From assembly GCA_004552195.1 (NCBI GenBank), contig SFPC01000003.1:1-54689 (forward strand): a stretch of 54,689 nucleotides of DNA, in the 5' to 3' direction. The DNA comes from Bacteroidales bacterium. GTDB taxonomy: Bacteria; Bacteroidota; Bacteroidia; Bacteroidales; Bacteroidaceae. The translations under genes and the position numbers were made by a program. Positions 35,378 to 44,903 of this stretch are shown here, in pieces; position 1 is the first letter of the stretch, and each line of letters starts with the position of its first letter. Below the pieces are notes generated by a model. That model was given only the letters and a program-made list of their open reading frames with translations, was not told the DNA's origin and did not search any database.

Positions 35378-35953
35378 CTACTGCCCGTCGGGCCATGTCG
35401 CCCCGGCCTCGGGCAGCTCGTCCGTTTCCCGCCATCTGCGCTCCGCCGGTGTCAAATCGTAGGCCGCCGCATTGAAGCGCAGTCCGAAACTCAAATCCAG
35501 CCCTGCCGCCAACAGCTGCCGCGCCAAGGCCGGGCCGCCCCGAAAGCCGTGAACGGTCCACCGAACGGTGGGACGTAGCTGCTTCTTCAGCCTCAGCAAC
35601 ACGTCGAAGGCACGGACAATGTGCAACGTCATGGGCAGACCGAACGCTTCCGCCATGGCGGCCTGCGCCTCAAAAACCTCTATCTGCGTCTGTAGCGGAG
35701 CACCGCACAACTTGTCGAGCCCGCACTCGCCCACCCTGACCACCTGCGGATGCTCCAACAAGCGGGGCAAGGCATCTACCATGCGGCGCGTCCGCTCCGC
35801 ATCGACCGTCCACCAGGGGTGAATGCCTGCCGAATACAAGGCACCCGGCTGCGGCCGGAACAAGTCAGGCCGCAAGGTCCACTCCTCCGGCAGGTTGACA
35901 ATCGCCGTGCCGGGCGGTGCCAGCAGGTTGTGCGTATGAAAGTCGTGCATCAT
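35378..35953 (-). CDS. TatD-family metal-dependent hydrolase, short form
   Basis: TatD proteins are TIM-barrel metal hydrolases, several with DNase activity. The 191-residue protein begins MMHDFHTHNLL, with the metal-binding HTH. It has AGIHPWW, then VGECGLDKL with the conserved Glu, PMTLHIVRAFDVLL with a His, and TVHGFRGGPALARQLL with another His. It is shorter than classical TatD (about 260 residues) and seems to lack the last conserved Asp region (the family's SDxP), ending FGLRFNAAAYDL and a charged tail. Short forms like this are frequent in Bacteroidales. It is convergent with the propeller-like protein gene and divergent from the M16 protease gene. Confidence 0.85.
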   Translation of the reverse strand: MMHDFHTHNLLAPPGTAIVNLPEEWTLRPDLFRPQPGALYSAGIHPWWTVDAERTRRMVDALPRLLEHPQVVRVGECGLDKLCGAPLQTQIEVFEAQAAMAEAFGLPMTLHIVRAFDVLLRLKKQLRPTVRWTVHGFRGGPALARQLLAAGLDLSFGLRFNAAAYDLTPAERRWRETDELPEAGATWPDGQ

Positions 35954-36071
35954 AAGCTAGAAAGAGAGAATAAAACATTTCAACATGCAAGCTGCCAACA
36001 TTTTTTTGCCACAATGTTGGCACGCGCTCAACTTATAAACGCCATTTTCCCCGTCATTTACAGAAAATTTC

Positions 36072-36079
36072 TACTTTTG
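36072..36079 (+). promoter_or_regulatory. Predicted -7 element of the M16 protease gene
   Basis: TACTTTTG matches the consensus. The start codon is 108 bases downstream, leaving a long leader. No clear -33 TTG is seen. Confidence 0.45.
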
Positions 36080-36186
36080 CACGCTATGCCTTGACCAAAC
36101 GCACATTTTTTCTGTATGAACGTAGTAAAATGTAGCAAGATTGCGTCAAAATTACCGGAAATTTATTCATCCCAAAATATCAACTT

Positions 36187-39027
36187 ATGAAAAAGTTCAA
36201 ACTTTTCTGTCTGCTGTTGGCCGGCTTCGTTCTGATGCCGCTACACGCACAGATGCAACTGCCGCAGTTGCCCGTCGACAAAGACGTGCGCATCGGTAAG
36301 TTGGACAACGGACTGACGTACTACATCCGTCACAACGCACTGCCCGAGAACCGCGCCAACTTCTACATTGCCCAGAAAGTGGGTTCTGTACAAGAAGAGG
36401 AGTCGCAACGCGGTCTGGCCCACTTCCTGGAGCACATGTGCTTCAACGGTTCTCAAAATTTCCCCGGAAACGCTCTGATTCAATTCTGCGAACGTATCGG
36501 TGTGAAATTCGGCCAGAACCTCAACGCCTACACCTCGACCGACGAAACGGTGTACAACATCGACGATGTGCCCGTGAGCGACACCAACATCGACTCCTGC
36601 CTGCTCATCCTGCACGACTGGAGCGACGGCCTCACCCTCGACCCCAAGGAAATCGACAAGGAACGCGGCGTGATCCACGAAGAGTGGCGTATGCGCTCCT
36701 CCGCCTCAGGCCGTATGTTCGAGCGCAACCTGCCCACGCTCTACCCCGGTTCGCGCTACGGCCTGCGCTACCCCATCGGCCTCATGTCCGTCATTGACAA
36801 CTTCAAACCCGAAGAGCTGCGCGCCTACTACGAAAAGTGGTACCGCCCCGACCTGCAAGGCATCATCGTCGTCGGCGACATTGATGTCGACAAGGTGGAA
36901 GCCAAAATCAAGGCCATCTTCTCGCCCATCAAGATGCCCGAAAATCCCGCACCCTACGAGTACTACCCCGTGCCGGACAACAACGAGCCCATCTATGTCA
37001 TCGACAAGGACAAGGAACAAACGCAGGGCATCATTCAGGTGTTCTTCAAGACCCAACCCATGCCCGCCGAGTACAAGAACACGCCCGTGTTCCTGCAAAT
37101 GACCTACATGAACACCCTCGCCGCCAGCGTAATCAATGCCCGTCTCGAAGAGCTGAGCACAAAGGCTGACTGCCCCTTCATCGCAGCCGGCGGCGAACAC
37201 GGCACGTACATCATGTCGAAAACCTGCGATGCCTTCATGTTCTACATCCTGCCCAAACCCGGCCAGGACGCTGCCGCCCTGCAGGCCGTGATGCAAGAGG
37301 TGGAACGCGCCAGCCGCTTCGGCTTCACCGGCACGGAAGTGAGCCGCGCCGACGAAGAATTCCTCAGCCAAATAGAGCGCATCTACGACAACCGCGAAAA
37401 GCAGAAGAACAGCTTCTATGTGCCGCAGTATGTGCGCCACTTCCTGGAGGGCAACCCCATCCCCGACCTCGAAACGGAATTCCAAGCCTACAAGCAGATG
37501 TCGCAGATGATGGCACAGCAGCAAATCACCGCACCCGCCGTGTCGGAAATGTTCAAGCAATATACCGCCCACACCGACACCAACTTCGTTTGCATGGCCT
37601 TCTATCCCGAAAAGGAGGGTGTGGCCCTGCCCACCATCGACGAGTTCAAGCAGGCCGTGGCCGCTGCTAAGGCCGCACAGCTCGAAGCCTACGTGGACAA
37701 TGTGAAGAGCGAGCCCTTGGTGCCCACACTCCCCAAGAAGGGTAAAATCCAGAAGGAAACCCCCGCCGCCTTCGGCTACACCTGCTGGACACTGGCCAAC
37801 GGTGCCCGCGTCTACTTCAAGCAGACCGACTTCAACGACAGCGAAGTGCAGTTCCGGGCCACCAGCTTCGGCGGCGAGAACAAGATGGACCTCAAGGACT
37901 ACGTGAACCTGAAAGTGTTCCCCACCGTCATCAGCAACACGGGTCTGGGCAACTTCACCGCCACCGAGCTGCAAAAGAAACTGGCCGGAAAGCAGGCCAG
38001 CTGTACGCCGCATCTGGGTGAACTCACCGAAAACCTGGAAGGCTCTTCCACCCCGAAGGACCTGCGCACGCTCTTCGAACTCATCTACCTGCGCTTCCAG
38101 GCTCCGGCCAACGACCCCGACGGCTACAACAATGCCATGACATACCTGCGCTCCCAGCTGGAGAACGCCGAGAAGAACCCCATGAAAGCCTTCTCCGACT
38201 CGCTGGTTTGCACGCTCTTCAACCACAACCCGCGCAAGGCCAATCTAAAAGTAGCCGACCTTGACAAGGCTGACTACGAGGCCATCAAGCGCATCTACAC
38301 CGAACGCTTCAACGCCGCCGGCGACTTCGACTTCTACTTCACCGGTGCCTTCAACGTGGACTCGCTGCGTGAATTCACCGAGCAGTACATCGCTCCGCTC
38401 AAGGGCGTGAAGAAGCGCGAACAGATGGTAGACCTCAAAACCTACCCCGTGGAAGGCGTGAAGAACAACCACTTCTACCGCGACATGGAAACGCCGCAGG
38501 CCACCCTCGTGCAGATTTGGACGGGCACGAACCCCTACTCCATGAAGGAGGCCGCCGTGGTGAACGCCCTGGGTGAAATCCTGACGCAGCGTTACCTAAA
38601 GAGCATACGCGAAGATGCCGGCATCGCCTACAGCGTCGGAGCATCGGCTGCCGCCCAATACGGTGCCCGCGATGCCTACCTCATGCAGATCTACTGCCCC
38701 GTGAAGCCCGCCCAGCTTGACTCCGCCCTGCTGCTCATGAAGCAAGGCATCGACGACATTGCCGCCAACGGTGTCACTGCCGAAGAGCTGGACAAAGTGA
38801 AGCAGTTCGAGCTGAAGGACTACGCCGACAGCCAGAAGAAGAACGGCTACTGGATGGGCCTCATCTACGCCCAGACCATCTGGAACAAGGACGAGCGCAC
38901 CGGTTACGAAGACACCATCCAGAAACTTACGTCCAAGGACATCCAGGACTTTGTCAAGAACGTGCTGCTCAAGCAGAACAACTGCGTGACAGTTTCCATC
39001 CGTCCCACAGACATGACGGAGAAATAA
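36187..39027 (+). CDS. M16-family zinc metalloprotease, periplasmic
   Basis: M16 (pitrilysin-like) enzymes degrade peptides inside a closed chamber formed by four related domains. The 946-residue protein has a signal peptide (MKKFKLFCLLLAGFVLMPLHA) and the inverted zinc motif HFLEH (residues 79-83) in RGLAHFLEHMCFNGS. The third ligand is supplied by a downstream Glu in the ERGVIHEEWRMR region. A second, inactive M16 half begins around residue 530 (GYTCWTLANGARVYFKQTD). The length matches fused two-half bacterial members. It is a single-gene unit between the TatD gene and a strong terminator. Confidence 0.93.
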   Translation: MKKFKLFCLLLAGFVLMPLHAQMQLPQLPVDKDVRIGKLDNGLTYYIRHNALPENRANFYIAQKVGSVQEEESQRGLAHFLEHMCFNGSQNFPGNALIQFCERIGVKFGQNLNAYTSTDETVYNIDDVPVSDTNIDSCLLILHDWSDGLTLDPKEIDKERGVIHEEWRMRSSASGRMFERNLPTLYPGSRYGLRYPIGLMSVIDNFKPEELRAYYEKWYRPDLQGIIVVGDIDVDKVEAKIKAIFSPIKMPENPAPYEYYPVPDNNEPIYVIDKDKEQTQGIIQVFFKTQPMPAEYKNTPVFLQMTYMNTLAASVINARLEELSTKADCPFIAAGGEHGTYIMSKTCDAFMFYILPKPGQDAAALQAVMQEVERASRFGFTGTEVSRADEEFLSQIERIYDNREKQKNSFYVPQYVRHFLEGNPIPDLETEFQAYKQMSQMMAQQQITAPAVSEMFKQYTAHTDTNFVCMAFYPEKEGVALPTIDEFKQAVAAAKAAQLEAYVDNVKSEPLVPTLPKKGKIQKETPAAFGYTCWTLANGARVYFKQTDFNDSEVQFRATSFGGENKMDLKDYVNLKVFPTVISNTGLGNFTATELQKKLAGKQASCTPHLGELTENLEGSSTPKDLRTLFELIYLRFQAPANDPDGYNNAMTYLRSQLENAEKNPMKAFSDSLVCTLFNHNPRKANLKVADLDKADYEAIKRIYTERFNAAGDFDFYFTGAFNVDSLREFTEQYIAPLKGVKKREQMVDLKTYPVEGVKNNHFYRDMETPQATLVQIWTGTNPYSMKEAAVVNALGEILTQRYLKSIREDAGIAYSVGASAAAQYGARDAYLMQIYCPVKPAQLDSALLLMKQGIDDIAANGVTAEELDKVKQFELKDYADSQKKNGYWMGLIYAQTIWNKDERTGYEDTIQKLTSKDIQDFVKNVLLKQNNCVTVSIRPTDMTEK

Positions 39028-39050
39028 ACCGAAACTTCATACTTTATCCA

Positions 39051-39085
39051 CACCGGGTCGCAGACTTCAATCCTGCGACCCGGTG
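39051..39085 (+). terminator. Hairpin terminator of the M16 gene
   Basis: CACCGGGTCGCAG (39051-39063) pairs perfectly with 39073-39085 around a nine-base loop and is followed by TTGGTTTC. It is 24 bases after the stop codon. Confidence 0.75.
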
Positions 39086-39159
39086 TTGGTTTCATAGCGC
39101 TCCGCCATGAATCTCCCCAACCGTGTGAATGGTGAAACAGGAAAGGAAAATCCGCCCTC

Positions 39160-39418
39160 TATATACGTAAATTAAATCCCCGAAAAAGTATTCACCCTTT
39201 CACAAACAGCCCGTTTATCTCTGATTTTCAATGCTTTCAAGTGTGAAGGCTTGCATTTTCAACCCTTCACGGCAGAACTGCCGAAACACGCCGGTCTTGG
39301 GGTGGGTGTGAAGGCTTCAAAATCAAACCCTTCACACTCTTTTCTAATGAAAATCAATAAGAAACGGGCTGTTTGTGAAGGAGTGAATACTTTTTTGGGG
39401 ATTTAATTTACGTATATA
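39160..39418. repeat. Long inverted-repeat element, copy B
   Basis: A 259-base element with imperfect inverted terminal arms of about 70 bases each (39160-39233 with 39346-39418), which differ at only about ten positions. The outer 40 bases match the ends of copy A (9004-9370): TATACGTAAATTAAATCC, then a CGAAAAA run and TTCACC. The centre is rich in CCTTCAC/GTGAAGG and has no coding sequence. It could be a miniature mobile element or a structured RNA. Confidence 0.8.
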
Positions 39419-39699
39419 CACGCGCGTGAAGGAAGCGAAAATGAAGGTTTCACGCCCCATGCCAAGGTTTCACACTCCTATGCTCAGCCTTCACAACCAA
39501 CCACCTCCTATCTGCAACCCGGTAGCCCTGCATCAACAAGTCCAGGAGTTGGCTTGACAAGTCCCGGACTATTTTTTACAACTCCCAGACTTGTGCGCAC
39601 AAGGTGCCGAGTTGTCACGCTGATGTAGCCGGAAAGGCACAGCGCATCAATGGAAAGTATTTGACAGTTGCTTGCTGCACAAGTTTTCAGAATACGCTG

Positions 39700-39707
39700 T
39701 ATTTTTG
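39700..39707 (+). promoter_or_regulatory. Predicted -7 element of the Nudix gene
   Basis: TATTTTTG matches TAnnTTTG, 86 bases before the start at 39793; no convincing -33 element. Confidence 0.35.
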
Positions 39708-39792
39708 CAGGAGAAAGGTGGCAACCGCCATCTACCGACGAGATACAAATTCTTCACTCCCCACTCGCTGCCATCCCAAACTTTCCAGCCCC

Positions 39793-40356
39793 ATGAACCA
39801 TCCGCTATCCGACTTCCGCTTCTGCCCGCACTGTGGCAGCAGGCGATTTTTAGACAATGATGCCTACAGCAGGCGTTGCGCCGACTGCGGCTTCACGTTT
39901 TACCCCAATGCCGCCGCTGCCACGGTGGCGGTTATCCTGAACGCGGCAGGAGAACTGCTCTGCGTGCGCCGCAGCCGAGAACCGGCCAAGGGAACGCTCG
40001 ACCTGCCCGGCGGCTTTGTCGACCCCGGCGAAAGCATCACCGAGGGCCTGCGCCGCGAAGTACTGGAAGAGGTGGGGGCTGAGATTGACAGCGCAGAATT
40101 TCTCTTCTCCTATCCCAACACCTACCCGTTCAGCGGCCATACGGTCCACACCGCCGATGCCTTTTTCCGCTGCCACATTTCCCATCCCGAAACGGTCAGC
40201 GCACACGACGATGCCGCAGAGGTGTGCTGGCTGCCCCTGCACGCCATTGACCCCGATGCCTTCGGTCTGCAATCTGTCAGACGGGGCGTGCAGAAATTTC
40301 TCGCAATGGAAGGGACTACGGCCTGCAACATGAATTATTCAGGTGACAAAATGTGA
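39793..40356 (+). CDS. Nudix hydrolase with zinc ribbon
   Basis: Nudix enzymes split nucleoside diphosphates linked to another group; forms with a zinc ribbon resemble NADH pyrophosphatase (NudC). The 187-residue protein begins MNHPLSDFRFCPHCGSRRF and has a four-Cys ribbon (CPHCG and CADCG). The Nudix box GGFVDPGESITEGLRREVLEEVG fits GX5EX7REUXEEXGU. The extra N-terminal domain of full NudC is absent, so NADH may not be the substrate. The ATG at 39793 is chosen because the ribbon follows directly; the longer frame from 39604 crosses the promoter. Confidence 0.9.
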   Translation: MNHPLSDFRFCPHCGSRRFLDNDAYSRRCADCGFTFYPNAAAATVAVILNAAGELLCVRRSREPAKGTLDLPGGFVDPGESITEGLRREVLEEVGAEIDSAEFLFSYPNTYPFSGHTVHTADAFFRCHISHPETVSAHDDAAEVCWLPLHAIDPDAFGLQSVRRGVQKFLAMEGTTACNMNYSGDKM

Positions 40357-40375
40357 AAAATCCCTTTCATTTACC

Positions 40376-40383
40376 TATTTTTG
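40376..40383 (+). promoter_or_regulatory. Predicted -7 element of the DUF4492-cydAB operon
   Basis: TATTTTTG matches TAnnTTTG and ends only five bases before the ATG at 40389. If it is used, the mRNA would start at or next to the start codon, giving a leaderless transcript. Confidence 0.4.
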
Positions 40384-40388
40384 CCACC

Positions 40389-40604
40389 ATGAAGAACCTG
40401 AAAACCTTACCCTGCCGGATTTGGTGCTTCTATCGCGACGGTTTCAGGCAGATGACTTGGGGCCGGACGCTGTGGATTATCATCCTGCTCAAGCTTTTCG
40501 TCATCTTTATCGTGCTACGCCTTTTCTTTTTCAAGCCGGTACTGGCAGACATGGATAACGCCGAAAAAAGCGAAACGGTAGGCACGGCCTTGGAAGCGCG
40601 GTAA
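40389..40604 (+). CDS. DUF4492 small membrane protein
   Basis: The 71-residue protein has one hydrophobic segment (LWIIILLKLFVIFIVLRLFF) after a basic N terminus with WCFYRDGFRQMTWGRTLW. This matches DUF4492, a family I know as a small gene placed directly before cydA in Bacteroidales. It begins 55 bases before cydA and is probably co-transcribed. Small single-helix subunits such as CydX are needed for bd oxidase stability in E. coli; by position this protein may play a similar part, but this is inference. A start codon further upstream (40353) is possible but lies before the -7 element. Confidence 0.8.
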   Translation: MKNLKTLPCRIWCFYRDGFRQMTWGRTLWIIILLKLFVIFIVLRLFFFKPVLADMDNAEKSETVGTALEAR

Positions 40605-40659
40605 CCACCCCTTTCCTCTACAAGGAAATTACTATTTCTCTTATCAAATCCTTTATACC

Positions 40660-42150
40660 ATGAATTTGTTAACCATCCTTGACCCCGGAACCATCGACTG
40701 GTCGAGAGCGCAATTTGCCCTCACGGCCTGCTACCATTGGCTCTTCGTGCCCCTCACGCTGGGGCTGGCCCTGATTATGGGCATCATGGAAACCCTTTAC
40801 TACATCAAGAAAGACGAATTTTGGAAACACACGGCCCAGTTCTGGATGAAGCTGTTCGGCATCAACTTCGCCATCGGCGTGGCCACGGGCATCATCCTGG
40901 AATTTGAATTCGGCACGAACTGGAGCAACTATTCCTGGTTCGTGGGCGACATTTTCGGCGCGCCGCTCGCCATCGAGGGCATCGTGGCCTTCTTCATGGA
41001 AGCTACGTTCATTGCCGTCATGTTCTTTGGCTGGAACAAGGTGGGACGCGGTTTCCATCTGGTCTCCACCTGGCTCACCGGTCTGGGAGCCACGCTGTCG
41101 GCGTGGTGGATTCTGGTGGCCAACGCCTGGATGCAGCACCCTGTGGGGATGGAATTCAACCCCGAAACCGTGCGCAACGAGATGGTGGACTTTGCCGCCG
41201 TGGCCCTGTCGCCCTCGGCTGTGGTGAAGTTCTTCCACACCGTTTCGAGCGGATGGATGACGGGCGCAGTCTTTGTGGTCGGCGTGAGCTGCTGGTTCCT
41301 GCTGAAAAAGCGCAACCTTGAACTGGCCAAAGCCTCCATCAACGTGGCTGCCATCACGGGTGTGATAGCCACCCTCATCGTGATGGGCACCGGCGACCAA
41401 AGTGGTATCACCATAGCCAAGGAGCAGCCTATGAAACTGGCTGCTGCCGAGGGATTGCAGGAGGGCGGCACACAGGCTCCCTTCTCCATCGTGCCGGGCA
41501 TCGAAGTGCCGGGCGTGCTCTCCCTGCTCGCCACGCACGATGTCAACGGCTACGTGCCGGGCATCAACAACCTGCTGCAAGGCTACACCACGCCCGACGG
41601 CACAAGCTTCCCTTCAGCACAGGAGAAGATGCAACGGGGACGGCAGGCTCGCGCCGCCTTTGCCGATTTCCGCAAAAACTACCGCAACAACCCCGAAGCG
41701 GCCGCCGAAGCGCGGACCAGACTGCAAGAGGACGTGCAATTCTTTGGCTACGGCTTCATAGAAAAGGCCGAAGACCTGGTGCCTCCCGTATGGCTCGTCT
41801 ACTGGTCGTTCCGCATCATGGTGGGCTTGGGCAGTTTCCTCATGCTCTTCCTCATCGTGGTATGGTGGATGCAGCGCAAAGGCAAGCTGGAGCACGCTCC
41901 GTTGCTGCAATGGGTCGGCATCGCCGCAGTGCCCATGGTCTACCTGGCCGGACAGGCCGGATGGGTGGTGGCCGAGGTGGGCCGTCAGCCCTGGGCCATT
42001 CAGGACTTGCTGCCGCTGGGGGCAGCCGTTTCGCAAATATCCCCATCGGGGGTCATCACCACCTTCTTCCTGTTCCTGCTGGTGTTCACCGTGCTGTTGG
42101 TGGCCGAAGTGAAGATTATGTGCAAAGCCATCAGCCAGCACAAAGCCTGA
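40660..42150 (+). CDS. cydA: Cytochrome bd ubiquinol oxidase subunit I
   Basis: CydA holds haems b558, b595 and d and oxidises quinol while reducing oxygen at low oxygen levels. The 496-residue membrane protein has the haem-ligand region ALTACYHWLFVPLTLGL, then the helix with GIILEFEFGTNW. It has VVKFFHTVSSGWMTGAVFVVG, with the His ligand, and the conserved GWVVAEVGRQPWAIQDLLP near the end. The Q-loop is of moderate length. It lies directly before cydB (49 bases) and after a DUF4492 gene, forming the microaerobic respiration operon typical of nanaerobic Bacteroides relatives. Confidence 0.97.
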   Translation: MNLLTILDPGTIDWSRAQFALTACYHWLFVPLTLGLALIMGIMETLYYIKKDEFWKHTAQFWMKLFGINFAIGVATGIILEFEFGTNWSNYSWFVGDIFGAPLAIEGIVAFFMEATFIAVMFFGWNKVGRGFHLVSTWLTGLGATLSAWWILVANAWMQHPVGMEFNPETVRNEMVDFAAVALSPSAVVKFFHTVSSGWMTGAVFVVGVSCWFLLKKRNLELAKASINVAAITGVIATLIVMGTGDQSGITIAKEQPMKLAAAEGLQEGGTQAPFSIVPGIEVPGVLSLLATHDVNGYVPGINNLLQGYTTPDGTSFPSAQEKMQRGRQARAAFADFRKNYRNNPEAAAEARTRLQEDVQFFGYGFIEKAEDLVPPVWLVYWSFRIMVGLGSFLMLFLIVVWWMQRKGKLEHAPLLQWVGIAAVPMVYLAGQAGWVVAEVGRQPWAIQDLLPLGAAVSQISPSGVITTFFLFLLVFTVLLVAEVKIMCKAISQHKA

Positions 42151-42199
42151 CAGCAACTCACCGGTCATACACTCCTACCCTTCAAAATCTATCAAACAC

Positions 42200-43360
42200 A
42201 TGATAACTTACACTTTTCTTCAGCAATATTGGTGGCTCCTCGTGTCGCTTCTGGGCGGCCTGCTCGTGTTCTTGATGTTCGTTCAGGGAGCCAACAGCCT
42301 CATCTTCAGCCTGACCAACGACGAAACGGAACGCACCATGATCGTGAACTCCACCGGACGTAAATGGGAGTTCACGTTTACGACCCTCGTCACCTTCGGG
42401 GGTGCTTTCTTCGCCTCCTTCCCGCTCTTCTACAGTACCAGTTTCGGCGGAGCCTACTGGGTGTGGATGCTCATCCTTGTGAGCTTTGTGCTCCAAGCCG
42501 TGGCCTACGAATACCAATCAAAGCCGGGCAACGTCATGGGGCGTAACCTGTACCGCCGCTTCTTGGTGTTCAACGGCTTCGTCGGTCCCTTTGTGGTAGG
42601 TGCCGCCGTGGGCACCTTCTTCACCGGCTCTGCCTTCACCGTGAACCATGCCGCGATGGGTGCCGGCGAGGAGTTTGCCGCCTCGCCCGTCATCAGCCAA
42701 TGGGCCAACGCCTGGCATGGTCTGGATGCCTTGGCCAACGTTTGGAACCTCGTGCTCGGCTTCGCCGTGTTCTTCCTGGCCCGCGTGCTCGGCTCGCTCT
42801 ATATGCTGAACAACCTGCACGACGAAGTACTGCAAAAACGCCTGCGCCGGCAGGTGGTGATGGATGTCGTTCCCTTCCTGCTCTGCTTCCTGGCCTTCGT
42901 GGGCTACGTGCTGACGGCCACAGGGCTTGTTTTTGACCCCTCTACGCAGACTTTTGCGGCTGAGGAATATAAATACCTGCACAATTTCCTTTCGCTGCCC
43001 TGCGTGAGCATTATTTTCCTCCTCGGGGTCGTGCTGGTGCTCTTCGGCATAGGCCGCACCCTGCTGCGCCCCAACGCCACCGGCGGTATATGGCCTGCTG
43101 GCATCGGCACCGTGCTCACGGTCATGGCCCTGCTGCTGGTGGCCGGCCTGAACAACACGGCTTACTATCCGTCAAGCGTAGACCCGCAAAGCTCTCTCTG
43201 CTTAGCCAACAGCTGCTCCAGCGAATTCACGCTGCGCACCATGTCGTGTGTCAGCCTGCTCATTCCCTTCGTGCTGGCCTACATAGCCTATGCCTGGTAC
43301 GCCATTGACCGGGGTGGCATCTCACGCGAAGAGATGGAAAAGCCGGGCCACAAGTATTGA
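42200..43360 (+). CDS. cydB: Cytochrome bd ubiquinol oxidase subunit II
   Basis: CydB is the structural partner of CydA in the bd oxidase. The 386-residue protein has about eight or nine membrane segments, beginning TFLQQYWWLLVSLLGGLLVFLMFVQGANSL, and the family's conserved sequence around KWEFTFTTLVTFGGAFFASFPLFYSTSFGGAYW. It is longer than E. coli CydB by a few residues with a soluble loop before the last helix (SSCLANSCSS-like Cys-containing segment near 330). A terminator hairpin follows at 43416. Confidence 0.96.
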   Translation: MITYTFLQQYWWLLVSLLGGLLVFLMFVQGANSLIFSLTNDETERTMIVNSTGRKWEFTFTTLVTFGGAFFASFPLFYSTSFGGAYWVWMLILVSFVLQAVAYEYQSKPGNVMGRNLYRRFLVFNGFVGPFVVGAAVGTFFTGSAFTVNHAAMGAGEEFAASPVISQWANAWHGLDALANVWNLVLGFAVFFLARVLGSLYMLNNLHDEVLQKRLRRQVVMDVVPFLLCFLAFVGYVLTATGLVFDPSTQTFAAEEYKYLHNFLSLPCVSIIFLLGVVLVLFGIGRTLLRPNATGGIWPAGIGTVLTVMALLLVAGLNNTAYYPSSVDPQSSLCLANSCSSEFTLRTMSCVSLLIPFVLAYIAYAWYAIDRGGISREEMEKPGHKY

Positions 43361-43415
43361 TGTTTCCATCTGAGGCAACGCCTCTATTTATGGATTGAAT
43401 CCCGATTGAATTCCA

Positions 43416-43454
43416 CAGGGAGGAAGTCTGCCACCACAGACCTCCTCCCTGTTT
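43416..43454 (+). terminator. Terminator of the cydAB operon
   Basis: CAGGGAGGAAGTCTG pairs with CAGACCTCCTCCCTG (one wobble), loop of about five bases, followed by TTT. Confidence 0.75.
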
Positions 43455-43498
43455 CCGCTTGATTGCTGTCCAGTAAAACTATTGGAGACGATTAAAAT

Positions 43499-43542
43499 CA
43501 AGAGGCTGTGTCGCAAAAATGATATTACGACACAGCCTCTTG
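43499..43542 (-). terminator. Terminator of tyrS
   Basis: A perfect 15-bp stem (43499-43513 with 43528-43542) with a 14-base loop lies 22 bases beyond the tyrS stop. On the minus strand it is followed by ATTTTAATC. It may work in both directions. Confidence 0.75.
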
Positions 43543-43564
43543 AAACTATTATCTGGTTGATTTT

Positions 43565-44863
43565 TTACTCCTTAACCGTGATGAGGAAGTAGTTCTTCTT
43601 ACCGCGTTGCACGAGCAGGTATTTGCCTTTGAGCAAATCCTCTTCGGTGACGACTTGGTCGAACGCGGTGAGCTTTTCCTTGTTCAGGCTCACACCGCCT
43701 CCTTGGGTGAGCTTGCGCATCTCGCCTTTTGAAGCGAAGCACTGGGTGTGTTCAGCCATGAGGTCTACGGCCTTGACACCTACGGCCTGTTCGCGGCTCA
43801 CCTCGAAGCGGGGCACACCGTCGAAAACGCTCAGCAAAGTGTCCTCATCGAGCTTGAGCAGGCTGTCCTTGGTGGCCTTGCCGAAGAGGATGTTCGAAGC
43901 CTCCAGTGCCATTTCGTAATCTTCGCGGCTGTGTACCATGCAGGTAACCTCCTCGCCCAAACGTTTCTGGAGCAGGCGGCGGCCCGGGTCGGCACGGTGT
44001 TCGGCAATGAGGCTGTCGATTTCCTCGTGGCTCAGGCTGGTGAAAATCTTGATGTAGCGTTCAGCCTCCTCGTCGCCCACGTTGAGCCAGAACTGGTAGA
44101 ACTTGTAGGGTGTGGTGTATCGGCGGTCGAGCCATACGTTGCCCTGCTCCGTCTTGCCGAACTTCTTGCCGTCGGCCTTGGTGATGAGCGGACAGGTGAG
44201 GGCGTAAGCATCAGCCTCAGCCCCGAGCGTACGGCGAATGAGTTCTGTACCCGTGGTGATGTTGCCCCACTGGTCGGAGCCACCCATCTGGAGTTTGCAG
44301 TGCTTTTCCTGATAAAGGTGGAGGAAGTCATAGCCTTGCAGCAGCTGGTAGGTGAACTCCGTGAAGGAGAGCCCATCGCGTGCCTCGCCGTTCAGGCGCT
44401 TTTTCACACTGTCCTTGGCCATCATGTAGTTCACCGTGATATGTTTGCCCACCTCGCGTGCAAAATCGAGGAAGGTAAAGTTTTTCATCCAGTCGTAGTT
44501 GTTGACCAGTTCGGCGGCATTGGGTGCATCGGAGTCAAAGTCGAGGAAATGCGACAGTTGCTTTTTGATGCACTCCACGTTGTGGCGCAACACCTCCTCG
44601 GTGAGCAAGTTACGCTCTGCACTTTTTCCTGAAGGGTCACCAATCATGCCGGTAGCTCCTCCCACGAGTGCCAGCGGTTTGTGGCCGGCGCGTTGGAAGT
44701 GCCGGAGCATCATCACGGAGCAGAGGTGTCCGATATGGAGGGAATCAGCTGTGGGGTCGATGCCCACGTATGCGGTAACCATCTCCTTGTCCAGCAATTC
44801 TTCGGTGCCGGGCATCATTTGGTGGAGCATACCGCGCCATTTCAGTTCTTCAACGAAATTCAT
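43565..44863 (-). CDS. tyrS: Tyrosine--tRNA ligase
   Basis: The enzyme attaches tyrosine to its tRNA. The 432-residue class I synthetase has the HIGH motif as HIGH in [15 protein letters not shown], the tyrosine-binding region [13 protein letters not shown] and [10 protein letters not shown], the KMSKS equivalent [11 protein letters not shown], and a C-terminal S4 RNA-binding domain ([17 protein letters not shown]). The gene is preceded by a -7 element that marks the beginning of an array of four 84-bp repeats, the same arrangement as at hisS. Confidence 0.97.
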   Translation of the reverse strand: MNFVEELKWRGMLHQMMPGTEELLDKEMVTAYVGIDPTADSLHIGHLCSVMMLRHFQRAGHKPLALVGGATGMIGDPSGKSAERNLLTEEVLRHNVECIKKQLSHFLDFDSDAPNAAELVNNYDWMKNFTFLDFAREVGKHITVNYMMAKDSVKKRLNGEARDGLSFTEFTYQLLQGYDFLHLYQEKHCKLQMGGSDQWGNITTGTELIRRTLGAEADAYALTCPLITKADGKKFGKTEQGNVWLDRRYTTPYKFYQFWLNVGDEEAERYIKIFTSLSHEEIDSLIAEHRADPGRRLLQKRLGEEVTCMVHSREDYEMALEASNILFGKATKDSLLKLDEDTLLSVFDGVPRFEVSREQAVGVKAVDLMAEHTQCFASKGEMRKLTQGGGVSLNKEKLTAFDQVVTEEDLLKGKYLLVQRGKKNYFLITVKE

Positions 44864-44895
44864 CTGTATAGGAATAAGTTTGATTTATTTGGGTG

Positions 44896-44903
44896 CAAAG
44901 TTA
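44896..44903 (-). promoter_or_regulatory. tyrS: Predicted -7 element of tyrS
   Basis: TAACTTTG on the minus strand fits TAnnTTTG, 33 bases before the start codon. Its first base (44903) is also the first base of the repeat array, so the -33 region falls inside repeat unit 1, where no standard-spaced TTG is seen. Confidence 0.45.

Larger units (their letters stand above)
39028..39792. other. Gene-free interval between M16 protease and Nudix genes
   Basis: This 765-base gap holds the M16 terminator, inverted-repeat element B, and a weak hairpin (ACAAGTC at 39557 with GACTTGT at 39588) related to the ACTATTTTT hairpin family. The predicted promoter of the Nudix gene (39700) also lies here. No coding sequence or RNA gene is supported. 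Confidence 0.65.

Noticed and set aside
36706..38226. 506-codon minus-strand open frame
   Set aside because: It is antisense to the M16 protease gene; the product is Val/His/Gly-rich without any domain.
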